64,000 bases of DNA from an uncultured Dorea sp. (GTDB lineage: Bacteria; Bacillota; Clostridia; Lachnospirales; Lachnospiraceae), in contig CAJTYU010000007.1 in the NCBI GenBank assembly GCA_910584095.1, positions 1 through 64,000 on the forward strand, given 5' to 3'. The notes under the pieces were generated by a model. That model had not been told where the DNA came from and ran no database searches. It saw only the letters and a program-made list of their open reading frames with translations. The translations under genes and the position numbers were made by a program. This document shows, one piece after another, positions 27,392 through 36,247 of the stretch (the stretch's first letter is position 1; every line of letters starts with the position of its first letter).

Positions 27392-30040
27392 TTACCACCT
27401 ATTTTTCAGCTTGTTCTGAAGCTGGTAAAGTGTATTTAATGCGTCAATCGGAGTCAGATTGCTGATATCCAACTCTTTTAATTCTTCTAAAACATCATCA
27501 TCCTTTACCGTATCAAACAGCGACATCTGCGCCAGATCCACCTCATCCAGCTTCTTTGTCTTAATCTTCGGTTCATGGTTTCCTTTCACGGCTATATCCT
27601 TAATTCTGGATGTTATATCCGCGTGAAGGAGCTCCTCAACAATTTCCTTAGCCCTCTGAATTACAGATTCCGGCACTCCCGCAAGTTTAGCCACCTGAAT
27701 GCCATAGCTCTTATCTGCGCCGCCTTTTACGATTTTTCTTAAAAATACAATGTCATCGCCCTTTTCCTTCACCGCAATGCAGTAGTTATTTACATTATTT
27801 ATTTTGCCTTCCAGCTCTGTCAGTTCATGATAATGGGTTGCAAACAAAGTTTTCGCCCCCAGAATTTTGGTATTGCTGATATGTTCTACCACCGCCCATG
27901 CAATGGACAGCCCGTCAAAGGTACTGGTTCCGCGGCCGATCTCATCAAGAATCAAAAGGCTCTTTCTAGTTGCATTTCTCAGGATGTTTGCAACTTCCGT
28001 CATCTCCACCATAAAGGTGCTCTGCCCGGAAGCAAGATCATCGGAAGCGCCTACTCTGGTAAAAATCCGGTCAACAATTCCGATATTCGCACTGGAAGCC
28101 GGAACAAAAGAACCAATCTGCGCCATTAAAACAATCAAAGCCGTCTGACGCATATAGGTAGATTTTCCAGCCATATTCGGCCCTGTAATAATGGATACAC
28201 GGTTCTTCTTATCATCTAGATATGTATCGTTAGAAATAAACATATCGTTAGGAATCATTCTCTCAACTACCGGATGACGTCCGTCCCGGATCTCAATCAA
28301 TCCCTTTTCGTTCATCTTAGGACGGGTATAATTCCCTCTCTCTGCAGCCAGCGCCAGAGATGAGAGCACATCCGCCTCTGCAACCGCATGAGCCGTCTGC
28401 TGGATTCGCTCAATCTGGCTTCCAATCCGATCTCTTACCTGACAGTACAGGTCATATTCCAGTGCGTACAGCTTATCTTCCGCCCCAAGAATCGTCTCCT
28501 CCAGTTCCTTAAGCCTTGGGGTAATGTACCGTTCTGCATTTGCCATGGTTTGCTTTCGGATATAGTAATCCGGCACCAGTTCCTTAAAGGAATTTGTAAC
28601 CTCCAGATAATATCCAAAAACCTTATTATAACGGATGCGGAGTTTCTTAATCCCCGTCTTTTCCCGCTCCTCGCTCTCAAGCTTGGCAAGCCAGTTTTTT
28701 CCTTCTGTTTTGGCAGCTTTCAGCCTGTCCACATCCTCGTTATAACCTTCCCTGATAATTCCGCCCTCCTTCATAGCAAGCGGCGGGTCCTCGCAGACAG
28801 CCTGTTTAATCAGACTGCATAAATCCTCCAAAGTGTCCAGCTCCCCGCAAATATCCTGAAGCAGCCCGCTGTCCATATCCTGAAGCAGGTATTTAATCGA
28901 CGGAAGCATCTCCATAGAATTTTTAAGTGAAATCAGATCTCTGGGATTCGCGGACTGGTAAGAAATCTTTCCCACCAGCCGTTCCAGATCATAGATGGGT
29001 CCCAGATACTCTCGCAGCTCTTCTCTGGTAATCGCGTTATTTTTCAACTCATCAACCGCGTCCAGCCGACTCTCAATCATTGCTTTATCAATCAGCGGCT
29101 GTTCGATATATTTGCGCAGCCTCCTTGCTCCCATTGCCGTCTTAGTCTTATCCAGCACCCATAGAAGGGAGCCTCTCTTGTGCTTCTCCCTCAAGGTTTC
29201 GCACAGCTCCAGATTCCGCCTGGTAGAACTATCCAGAATCATATATTTTCCCACGGCATATCTGGTAAGCTTATGCATATGACTTAAAGAAATCTTCTGA
29301 GTTTCTCTAAGATACTGCAAAAGAGCCCCCGCGCCTATCATTCCACATTCGCAGTCCTTTAGTCCCACAGCCTCTAAGGAACCGGTATGAAAATGCTCTT
29401 TTAAGGTCCGCTCGCAGAGGGCGTCGTCAAAATACCATGCATCCAGCGCATAAACTGCAATACCTAATCCTTCCTTTAAATGCGCGAAATCTATCCCGCT
29501 CATATAAAACGATTCGTTACAGATAATCTCTGAAGGCATAAATTTATAAATTTCGTCAAACAGCTTATCGCCGCTTTCCACCTCCGACACCAAATATTCT
29601 CCGGTTGTAACATCTGCCACAGATACGCCGTAACGGTCAGCAATATAGGCGACACACATAATATAATTATTTTTTGTCTCATCCATGTTCTGGGTATTTA
29701 GATTTGTTCCGGGTGTAACAATCCGCACAACTTCCCGTTTCACAAGACCCTTTGACTCGGACGGATTCTCTACCTGTTCACAGATTGCCACCTTGTATCC
29801 TTTGGAAACCAGACGATTCAGATAAGTATCCACCGCATGATAAGGAACGCCGCACATAGGCGCTTTTTCTTCGAGCCCACAGCTTTTTTTCGTCAAGGTA
29901 ATTTCAAGTTCCTTTGAGGCAGCAATGGCATCCTCATAAAACATCTCATAAAAATCTCCCAGCCGGTAAAATAGAATGCAGTCCTTGTATTCTTCCTTGG
30001 TTTCTATATATTTCTGCATCATTGGTGTTAGTTCTGCCAC
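27392..30040 (-). CDS. mutS: MutS, mismatch recognition ATPase
   Basis: MutS binds mismatches and signals to MutL. The 882-residue protein has the mismatch-reading FYEMF motif (FYRLGDFYEMFYED, residues 24-37), connector and lever domains, and an ABC-type ATPase with GPNMAGKST and DEIGRGTSTFDG. Translation starts at a GTG (30040) with GAGGAG 7 bases upstream. An extended -10 promoter lies just upstream, so the mutS-mutL-miaA block can be expressed apart from miaB. Confidence 0.98.
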   Translation of the reverse strand: MAELTPMMQKYIETKEEYKDCILFYRLGDFYEMFYEDAIAASKELEITLTKKSCGLEEKAPMCGVPYHAVDTYLNRLVSKGYKVAICEQVENPSESKGLVKREVVRIVTPGTNLNTQNMDETKNNYIMCVAYIADRYGVSVADVTTGEYLVSEVESGDKLFDEIYKFMPSEIICNESFYMSGIDFAHLKEGLGIAVYALDAWYFDDALCERTLKEHFHTGSLEAVGLKDCECGMIGAGALLQYLRETQKISLSHMHKLTRYAVGKYMILDSSTRRNLELCETLREKHKRGSLLWVLDKTKTAMGARRLRKYIEQPLIDKAMIESRLDAVDELKNNAITREELREYLGPIYDLERLVGKISYQSANPRDLISLKNSMEMLPSIKYLLQDMDSGLLQDICGELDTLEDLCSLIKQAVCEDPPLAMKEGGIIREGYNEDVDRLKAAKTEGKNWLAKLESEEREKTGIKKLRIRYNKVFGYYLEVTNSFKELVPDYYIRKQTMANAERYITPRLKELEETILGAEDKLYALEYDLYCQVRDRIGSQIERIQQTAHAVAEADVLSSLALAAERGNYTRPKMNEKGLIEIRDGRHPVVERMIPNDMFISNDTYLDDKKNRVSIITGPNMAGKSTYMRQTALIVLMAQIGSFVPASSANIGIVDRIFTRVGASDDLASGQSTFMVEMTEVANILRNATRKSLLILDEIGRGTSTFDGLSIAWAVVEHISNTKILGAKTLFATHYHELTELEGKINNVNNYCIAVKEKGDDIVFLRKIVKGGADKSYGIQVAKLAGVPESVIQRAKEIVEELLHADITSRIKDIAVKGNHEPKIKTKKLDEVDLAQMSLFDTVKDDDVLEELKELDISNLTPIDALNTLYQLQNKLKNRW

Positions 30041-30081
30041 GACTCTTCTCCTCTTTCATTTATCTTTTGACATACATAATT

Positions 30082-30110
30082 AGTATAGCACCTTTTACCG
30101 TTTTCATAAA
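30082..30110 (-). promoter_or_regulatory. Probable mutS promoter (extended -10)
   Basis: Minus-strand TGCTATACT (the -10 hexamer is 30082-30087) forms an extended -10. A weak -35 (TTTATG, 30105-30110) lies 17 bases upstream. It sits between the 30118 stop of the upstream membrane protein and the mutS GTG. Confidence 0.5.
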
Positions 30111-30117
30111 GAAAAAA

Positions 30118-30537
30118 CTAAAGAACATGGTACTCCGGCTTCATTTCCCCAAACAGATAATACCCTAAATAACCGCTTAAGCAGATTCCCATAACACTTA
30201 ATCCGGAAAAAATAACCATGAAAGGGACGCAGATCTGCCCAAATAGCTGCAAGGGCATCTCGCTATAGTCCCACACGGCATAGTGCAGCCATTTATTCAC
30301 TATGATCCCTGTAATAAATTCCATAGAGGTTACAAACACCATACAGCGCAGGACCTGTTTCCACAGCGGATCCTGCCAGTTCAGGCTTTTGCCTTGAACA
30401 AAGAAAAATACAAAGCAGATTCCTCCCAGTACAAACATGGACCAGTGTGAAAATCCCCGGAATAAAATCTCAAAGCTATAATAAAGGGCTCCTCCGGTCG
30501 CCCAGAAAAATAAATATTCGCCAATTTTTTTCATCAT
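30118..30537 (-). CDS. Small multi-pass membrane protein, possibly CmpB family
   Basis: A 139-residue protein with four hydrophobic segments (about 7-27, 31-48, 65-83 and 101-131). The pattern resembles the family labelled putative ABC transporter permease (Pfam ABC_trans_CmpB), although no transport function is shown and no ATPase is adjacent. Tandem ATG codons lie 7 bases after a GAGGA that forms part of the 3' side of an upstream hairpin, so translation may be structure-sensitive. Confidence 0.5.
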   Translation of the reverse strand: MMKKIGEYLFFWATGGALYYSFEILFRGFSHWSMFVLGGICFVFFFVQGKSLNWQDPLWKQVLRCMVFVTSMEFITGIIVNKWLHYAVWDYSEMPLQLFGQICVPFMVIFSGLSVMGICLSGYLGYYLFGEMKPEYHVL

Positions 30538-30583
30538 AAAAACGTCCTCGCTATGTTTCTTCGTACTACATAGTTTGGACGTT
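30538..30583 (-). terminator. Hairpin with T run between miaB and the small membrane gene
   Basis: On the minus strand 7-base outer arms (30541-30547 with 30577-30583) and a 6-base inner stem (30551-30556 with 30568-30573) are followed by five T that run into the next ATG. It reads as an intrinsic terminator of miaB, yet its 3' side holds the GAGGA of the next gene, so partial read-through or regulation is possible. Confidence 0.6.
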
Positions 30584-30610
30584 CTTTCCCAAAAATATGG
30601 GTGGAAATAT

Positions 30611-32062
30611 TTAAAATTTTCGCGTTCCGAGATAATAGAATCCTTTGCATTCTTCGAGTTTTACATTCACGATAGTCCCTATCAGTTCCTCGTCCCCAGG
30701 AAAATGAACCAAAAGATTATTGTCAAGCCTTCCCGTTACAAGGGAAGAATCATGGTCGTTTACCGACTCTACAAGCACCGGCATCACTTTTCCGGTATGT
30801 ACTGCGCACACTTGTGCTGAAATTGACTGAATCTCGCAAAGAAGCCTGTCAAATCGTTTCTTCACCACTTCCTGAGGCACCTGTTCTTCCATTGCGGCCG
30901 CGGGAGTACCGGTCCGTTTGGAATAGATAAAGGTGAACGCGCTGTCATAGCGCACCTTACGCACCACATCCAGCGTTTCTTCAAAATCTTCTTCCGTCTC
31001 CCCCGGAAATCCTACAATAATATCCGTAGTAAGGGAAATATCTGGTATCGCTTCCCTGAGTTTCCTTACCAATTCCAGATACTGCTCCTTTGTATATCTG
31101 CGGTTCATTCGTTTTAAAATTTCGGTACTTCCGGATTGAACGGGCAGATGGAGATGCCTGCAGATTTTCCGCGAATGTTTCATAACGTCAATCAGCTCGT
31201 CCGACAAATCTTTCGGGTGGGAAGTCATAAACCGAATCCGTTTGATCCCGTCGATTTCTTCTATTTTCTGAAGAAGTTTGGCAAAGCTGCAGGGCGGTTC
31301 CAGGGTTTTTCCATAAGAATTTACATTTTGTCCAAGAAGCATCACTTCTGCCACGCCGTCTGCCGCCAACCGTCTGATTTCCTTTAAAATCGCTTCCGGT
31401 TTTCGGCTGCGTTCCCTTCCTCTTACATAGGGGACGATACAATAGCTGCAGAAATTATTGCAGCCAAACATTACGTTTACGCCGGATTTGAAAGAATATT
31501 TGCGTTCGCTGGGGAGATCCTCTACTATTTTGTCCGTATCCTTCCAGATATCAATGACCATCCGTTTTGATTCCAGACAAGTATATAAAAGTTCTGCAAA
31601 CTTATAAATATTGTGGGTTCCAAATATCAAATCCACGAACCTATAGCTTTTTTTTAATTTCTCCACTACCTCCGGCTCCTGCATCATACATCCGCACAGG
31701 GCAATCTTCATATAGGGACGCTTCTTTTTTGCCGGACTTAGCTGGCCCAGATGACCATACACCCGCATGTTTGCGTTCTCCCGTACCGTGCAGGTATTAT
31801 AAATAACAAAGTCAGCCTGCGCTTCCCTCTCTTCCTCTTCATAACCGGCCTGTTTTAAAATTCCTGCAAGCTTCTCGGAATCTCTCGCATTCATTTGACA
31901 GCCCATATTAATTACGCAGGCTTTGGGCGCCCGTCCTTTTTCTTTCTGAAAGTTTCGGACCCATGCACGGCATCTTTCCATATAGTAATACTGTCTGGCC
32001 GGTTCTTCTATAGGAGGAGCTGAGTTTAAAGCTGATTTATCGAAATCCATTTCATTATACAT
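30611..32062 (-). CDS. miaB: MiaB, tRNA-2-methylthio-N6-dimethylallyladenosine synthase
   Basis: MiaB is a radical SAM methylthiotransferase that adds a methylthio group to i6A37 made by MiaA. The 483-residue protein has the N-terminal UPF0004 domain with its cluster cysteines (MGCQMN, NTCTVR, CGCM), the radical SAM motif CNNFCSYC (C-x3-C-x2-C), and a C-terminal TRAM domain (MPVLVESV onward). Length is slightly above average because of an N-terminal extension of about 40 residues. A GAGGAG lies 11 bases from the first ATG, so the ATG five codons in cannot be excluded. Confidence 0.96.
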   Translation of the reverse strand: MYNEMDFDKSALNSAPPIEEPARQYYYMERCRAWVRNFQKEKGRAPKACVINMGCQMNARDSEKLAGILKQAGYEEEEREAQADFVIYNTCTVRENANMRVYGHLGQLSPAKKKRPYMKIALCGCMMQEPEVVEKLKKSYRFVDLIFGTHNIYKFAELLYTCLESKRMVIDIWKDTDKIVEDLPSERKYSFKSGVNVMFGCNNFCSYCIVPYVRGRERSRKPEAILKEIRRLAADGVAEVMLLGQNVNSYGKTLEPPCSFAKLLQKIEEIDGIKRIRFMTSHPKDLSDELIDVMKHSRKICRHLHLPVQSGSTEILKRMNRRYTKEQYLELVRKLREAIPDISLTTDIIVGFPGETEEDFEETLDVVRKVRYDSAFTFIYSKRTGTPAAAMEEQVPQEVVKKRFDRLLCEIQSISAQVCAVHTGKVMPVLVESVNDHDSSLVTGRLDNNLLVHFPGDEELIGTIVNVKLEECKGFYYLGTRKF

Positions 32063-32089
32063 CGTCCGCCGTTCTCCTCTATGTAAAAT

Positions 32090-32269
32090 TTAGACAAACT
32101 GATTTGCAGAGCTGTCGTATTCATAATCAATCCCCTTTAGTTTGTCAACTAACGCGTCTTTATCTGTGCTCGTCTCATCGCAAAAAGCATCCAAAGTCGG
32201 ATAAAAATCCCGAAGTTTTGTATTCACAACGCTTAAAAGCAGCATTGGATCCTTTGGTAATTCCCACAT
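32090..32269 (-). CDS. DUF4250 small protein
   Basis: A 59-residue soluble protein beginning MWELPKDPMLLLSVVNTKLR, which matches my recollection of the DUF4250 family of Clostridia; its function is unknown. The second half is acidic (DETSTDKDALVDKLKGIDYE). A purine-rich GGGGGAA lies a few bases upstream of the ATG. It is packed between the DUF896 gene (one base away) and miaB (27 bases), so it is almost certainly part of that operon. Confidence 0.78.
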   Translation of the reverse strand: MWELPKDPMLLLSVVNTKLRDFYPTLDAFCDETSTDKDALVDKLKGIDYEYDSSANQFV

Positions 32270-32270
32270 T

Positions 32271-32498
32271 TTAATTCCCCCTTTTTTCTTCCTGTTTTTT
32301 TCTCAGTTCGGTAATCGTACCATCCGCCTCCTGAATCGAAATATTATCCAGCTGTGCGGTAAGATTCCGTTTTACGGAATCAATATATTCCCTTCTTAAT
32401 ATCTGCTGTTCCTTCTTTTCATGATCGGTTAGTCCTTCTGCCTTCGACTTGCGGTATAGTTCATTAATCCTTGCAATCTTCTTTTCATCCATAGTCAT
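32271..32498 (-). CDS. DUF896 (YnzC-type) protein
   Basis: A 75-residue helical protein of the DUF896 family, related to B. subtilis YnzC. The characteristic core is IARINELYRKSKAEGLTDHE with KEQQILRREYIDSVKRN (residues 7-43). Function is unknown. The start at 32498 (MTMDEKK) is preferred because AAAGGA lies 6 bases upstream; the frame is open six codons further. It begins the short gene run DUF896-DUF4250-miaB. Confidence 0.9.
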   Translation of the reverse strand: MTMDEKKIARINELYRKSKAEGLTDHEKKEQQILRREYIDSVKRNLTAQLDNISIQEADGTITELRKKQEEKRGN

Positions 32499-32573
32499 GC
32501 CGGTTCCTTTCCTCATCCATCATCTTCTCATCTTACACCAAATGGAACAGTCAGGCAACTAAAATCACAGATT

Positions 32574-32948
32574 TTAGCTGCTGTAGTTTTCCAAAAATCC
32601 GTACAGCTCCTCAATGTCCTCAATATACTTACCATTCTTTACCTCGTTCTGCACCGTTACCGGAAGCGTTTCCACATCAATACTCGTATATTCATAAATA
32701 GTTTCTTTATCACTTAAGTAAACTACTACGTATCCGTTTTTCTCCAGAAGGTAATAGCAGTAATTTTTCATTGCCTCGCCCTCTGTCTCAACGCTATCTT
32801 CCGTCTTCTTTAGCTCTGTTTCCACAATCTTTTCTTCTTTAGCCCGCTCTTCTACCGCATGATAGCTGAACTGATATGCTCCTGATACAAGCAAAAGGAC
32901 AGACAGTCCCACAATTACAAAACCGATACTATACTTTTTATCATTCAT
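32574..32948 (-). CDS. Membrane-anchored BofC-like protein
   Basis: A 124-residue protein with one N-terminal membrane segment (about 7-25), a charged helix (30-55) and a small C-terminal domain (60-124, KNGYVVVYLSDKETIYEYT). This last region resembles the BofC C-terminal domain, a sporulation checkpoint module of Bacillus, but the match is by eye and the N-terminal BofC domain is absent. An AAAGGAG site precedes the ATG. The stop lies in a small 8-base-pair hairpin (32559-32577). The neighbouring flippase gene belongs to a family that includes SpoVB, which fits a sporulation link. Confidence 0.5.
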   Translation of the reverse strand: MNDKKYSIGFVIVGLSVLLLVSGAYQFSYHAVEERAKEEKIVETELKKTEDSVETEGEAMKNYCYYLLEKNGYVVVYLSDKETIYEYTSIDVETLPVTVQNEVKNGKYIEDIEELYGFLENYSS

Positions 32949-33019
32949 AAAGGTATCTCCTTTTTTAGTATAGTATCGGTCTAATCGTTATAATTTATTC
33001 AGTTAAAAAACATTGTCTG

Positions 33020-34678
33020 TTATCTTCTTGATTGAAGCAGGTGTAATTTTTTCAGTAATCTGACAATACTTCTGCCTTTTGGCGCCATCATAAGCTCCCG
33101 TTCCGTCACGCCGCCTAATAAGATTAGGCTGATAAAATATACGAGAACGGCTGTAACAAGCGCTGCGGCCGTAGCGATGCGCATTCCGGCAAATAGTTCA
33201 AACAACAGACGGACAAGCAAAGCGGCTATACTCATAATTACCGATGCTATGACCGGAATTACAAAGGTCTTCTTTACCTCCTGAACATAATTACAGGCAG
33301 CCCGAAGATCCTTTGCGTTCAGGATACAAATTGCTCCGGCAAAGATAATCTTGCTTACCACAATAGAATAGATACTCCATTTAAAAGCAACCAGCATAAT
33401 ATATAACGCAACCAGATGAATTACCAGAGAAATCGCCGCGTTTTTTACCGGTTTTGACATATAATCCATCCCTTGAAGCGCTGCATTGGTAACGGTAGAT
33501 AAGCAGAAAAAAATCACGGAAACGCCGCCTATCTGCAGAAGCAAAGCAGGAATCGTATTATCCTGTGTAAAATACAAAAGATCCAGAATCGGTTTGGCAA
33601 GAGTGATAAATCCTGCCGCGCAGGGAATCGCAATAATCATATTAAAACGGCTCACCAAATTAATCTTACCGTGTATCTCCTTACGGGTTCCGGTTTGGAT
33701 GGTCGCCACAAGACTCGGCATAAAGGACGCCGCCAAGGCGCTTGCCACACTTAAAGGAATATTCGTCATGGTATCATACTGTCCGCTGAACATCCCCAAA
33801 AGCTCCGTATACTCCTTTTCCGGAACTCCCTGAATCGCCATAATATTCGTAAAAACTGCTTGGTCCAACAGATTGCTGATATTATATACCGTTGCGCTTA
33901 AGATCACCGGAGCAATCGTAAGAATTAGAAGCTTGTAAATATAACTCCAGCTTTCCCTTCGGTGTTCTCTGTCTCTTCTCATCTGCCGCCTTAACACACG
34001 TTTATATGTACTAAATACAAACAAAAGAAACAGCAGCGCGGCTAAGGCGCCCGCAACAGTTCCTAATGTTGCCCCGGCGGCTGCATATGCGGCTCCATAC
34101 TTCTTCTTATCCGCTCCGGAAGCCATGCTCTGTCCGAATTTCAACAGTACAAGCGCTCCCGCAATGCTGACGATTGCATTTACAATCTGCTCAATGGTCT
34201 GGGAAAACGCGGTAGGCATCATCGTGCCGAAGCCCTGAAAAAATCCGCGAAATACGCCGAGAAACGCTACAATCAGGATACAGGGAGCCAGCACCCGCAG
34301 CGCGTATACGGACATTTCTACCTTCATTATATCTGACGCAATAAATCTGGCTCCGAATAACACAACCGCCGTTACAAACCCTCCGGTGAACACTGCGAAA
34401 GTCATAGCGCCTTTATATATTCGATATGCGTTTCTGTACTGCCCCGTGGCAATCCTCGCCGATACCAGCTTGGAAACTGCCATGGGAAGACTGTAAGAGG
34501 TAAGCATCAGGGCAAGGTTATACACCTGAAACACAATGCCATAATATCCGTTTCCCTCTGGCCCCATAATATTGGTAACCGGAATACGGTAAGCCAGTCC
34601 AATAATCTTTGTAATCAACGCAGTCGCTGCAAGGATCGCCCCCTGCATCAAAAAACCGCTGTCCTTTTTTTTCGCCAT
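33020..34678 (-). CDS. MurJ/SpoVB-family polysaccharide or lipid II flippase
   Basis: A 552-residue MOP-superfamily membrane protein with about 14 hydrophobic segments. The N-terminal region (GAILAATALITKIIGLAYRI) and the arginine-containing early segments (YRIPVTNIMGPEGNGYYG) match the SpoVB/MurJ-like group that moves lipid-linked cell-wall precursors across the membrane. Whether it acts in vegetative wall synthesis or in spore cortex formation is not decidable from sequence. GGAG lies 6 bases before the ATG. Confidence 0.88.
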   Translation of the reverse strand: MAKKKDSGFLMQGAILAATALITKIIGLAYRIPVTNIMGPEGNGYYGIVFQVYNLALMLTSYSLPMAVSKLVSARIATGQYRNAYRIYKGAMTFAVFTGGFVTAVVLFGARFIASDIMKVEMSVYALRVLAPCILIVAFLGVFRGFFQGFGTMMPTAFSQTIEQIVNAIVSIAGALVLLKFGQSMASGADKKKYGAAYAAAGATLGTVAGALAALLFLLFVFSTYKRVLRRQMRRDREHRRESWSYIYKLLILTIAPVILSATVYNISNLLDQAVFTNIMAIQGVPEKEYTELLGMFSGQYDTMTNIPLSVASALAASFMPSLVATIQTGTRKEIHGKINLVSRFNMIIAIPCAAGFITLAKPILDLLYFTQDNTIPALLLQIGGVSVIFFCLSTVTNAALQGMDYMSKPVKNAAISLVIHLVALYIMLVAFKWSIYSIVVSKIIFAGAICILNAKDLRAACNYVQEVKKTFVIPVIASVIMSIAALLVRLLFELFAGMRIATAAALVTAVLVYFISLILLGGVTERELMMAPKGRSIVRLLKKLHLLQSRR

Positions 34679-34746
34679 ATCCTACTCCACAATCGAATCC
34701 TGCATAACATAGGAAACGCGTTCCTATGAAATAAAGTATTGATTTC

Positions 34747-35241
34747 TCACCTGAAAATCCCAAGGACATTCATGATCTGTCTCTGCTTCTCTTCCATTAC
34801 AACCTGTTCATCTCTATTTATATGGTCGTAACCTATTAAGTGTAACATAGAATGGGCAATTAGGAAAGCAAATTCTCTCTGTATTGAATGTCCATATTCC
34901 TCCGCCTGAGAAATTATCCTGTCCTTTGAAATTACAATATCACCCAGCACAAGTTCCCCTGTTTCCGGATCAAAACAATCCTCTTTTGTTTCGAGAAAAT
35001 CAAATTCTCCCGGTCTTTCATATTCAATCATTGGAAAAGACAATACATCCGTTGGACGGTCAATATTTCGAAATTCCATATTTATTCTATGAATCTCAGA
35101 ATCTCCCGTAAGCAGAAGATTGACCTGTGCTTCATAAGGGCAGCCGGCATCGTCAAGTACTGTTTTGGCTGTTTTTACCGCTAATTCTTCACAGGAAAGA
35201 GGCAGACTTGTTTCCCCTTCTTCGTCAAAATATAGCGTCAT
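34747..35241 (-). CDS. ybeY: YbeY, rRNA maturation endoribonuclease
   Basis: YbeY is a zinc metalloprotein involved in 16S rRNA 3'-end maturation and ribosome quality control. The metal motif H-x3-H-x5-H appears as HSMLHLIGYDH, and LNMEFRNIDRPTDVLSF-type sequence (here RNIDRPTDVLSFP) precedes it. The start at 35241 is set by AAAGGAG 9 bases upstream; the protein is then 164 residues, normal for the family. It follows phoH, the common arrangement. Confidence 0.95.
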   Translation of the reverse strand: MTLYFDEEGETSLPLSCEELAVKTAKTVLDDAGCPYEAQVNLLLTGDSEIHRINMEFRNIDRPTDVLSFPMIEYERPGEFDFLETKEDCFDPETGELVLGDIVISKDRIISQAEEYGHSIQREFAFLIAHSMLHLIGYDHINRDEQVVMEEKQRQIMNVLGIFR

Positions 35242-35260
35242 CTCACAATTCTCCTTTGTA

Positions 35261-36247
35261 TTATTTTCTTTTCCGTTCTGTCCGGCGTGATTTCTTAGAT
35301 TCAAATTCCTCATACGCTTTTACAATCCGCTGTACCAGCGGATGACGCACAACATCCTTGCTTGTCAGGCGGCAGACGGCTATCTCATCAATATTTTTCA
35401 CTACGGAGACTGCCGTATCAAGGCCGGACACCTGTCCCGCAGGCAGATCCTTCTGGGTAGAGTCTCCGGTAATCACTACTTTAGAGCCAAAACCAATTCT
35501 GGTAAGGAACATCTTCATTTGCGCCGGCGTAGTGTTCTGCGCCTCATCTAAGATAATAAATGCATTATCCAGCGTCCGTCCCCTCATATAGGCAAGCGGG
35601 GCAACCTCGATCAGCCCCCGTTCAGAATTTTTCAAAAAACTCTCCGCGCCCATGATTTGATAAAGGGCGTCATAAAGAGGTCTCAGATAAGGATCAATCT
35701 TGCTCTGAAGATCTCCCGGAAGAAATCCCAGCTTTTCCCCCGCTTCTATAGCCGGCCGGGTAAGAATAATACGCCCTACTTCATTATTCTTGAATGCAGT
35801 AATCGCCATGGCCATAGCCAGATAGGTCTTTCCCGTTCCAGCGGGACCCAGACCGAATACAATCATCTGCTTTCTGATAGCATCCACATACTTCTTCTGT
35901 CCAAGGGTCTTAGGTTTGATCGGCCTGCCCTGCAACGTATGGCAGATTACATCGCCGTCAATCTCCAGCACCCGCCCTTCACTGTCTTCCATAGACAGCG
36001 CAAGCGTATAATCCACATTCTGTTCTTGAATTTGATTTCCGCGCTTAGATAGTTCCGCAAGCTGGGTAAGCACACTTTTCGCTTTCATCGAGGCGGCTTC
36101 CTCTCCCAGTATCTTAACCGTATCATCCCGTGCAATCAAAGTTACGTGAAGCGTTCGTTCTATCTTCTTTGCATGCGCGTCAAACTGTCCAAATACATTT
36201 GCCTGATGGACGGCAGGAATATCTATTGTAGTCTCAATCATTCCCAT
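35261..36247 (-). CDS. PhoH-family P-loop ATPase
   Basis: PhoH-like proteins are ATPases with suspected roles in RNA metabolism; pairing with YbeY supports this. The Walker A is GPAGTGKT and the Walker B FIILDEAQN; GDSTQKDLP follows as a sensor-like motif. An N-terminal KH-like region precedes the ATPase. The ATG at 36247 is chosen because GGAGG lies 9 bases upstream. It overlaps yqfD by 14 bases, indicating coupling to sporulation genes. Length is 328 residues. Confidence 0.94.
   Translation of the reverse strand: MGMIETTIDIPAVHQANVFGQFDAHAKKIERTLHVTLIARDDTVKILGEEAASMKAKSVLTQLAELSKRGNQIQEQNVDYTLALSMEDSEGRVLEIDGDVICHTLQGRPIKPKTLGQKKYVDAIRKQMIVFGLGPAGTGKTYLAMAMAITAFKNNEVGRIILTRPAIEAGEKLGFLPGDLQSKIDPYLRPLYDALYQIMGAESFLKNSERGLIEVAPLAYMRGRTLDNAFIILDEAQNTTPAQMKMFLTRIGFGSKVVITGDSTQKDLPAGQVSGLDTAVSVVKNIDEIAVCRLTSKDVVRHPLVQRIVKAYEEFESKKSRRTERKRK

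Noticed and set aside
27392..30040. Possible MutS2 rather than MutS
   Set aside because: The FYEMF mismatch-reading domain is present and there is no Smr domain.
32949..33019. Sigma-E or sigma-K type promoter (GATACTATA) ahead of the BofC-like gene
   Set aside because: The -10-like match is partial and no proper -35 is found; it may be a coincidence in AT-rich DNA.
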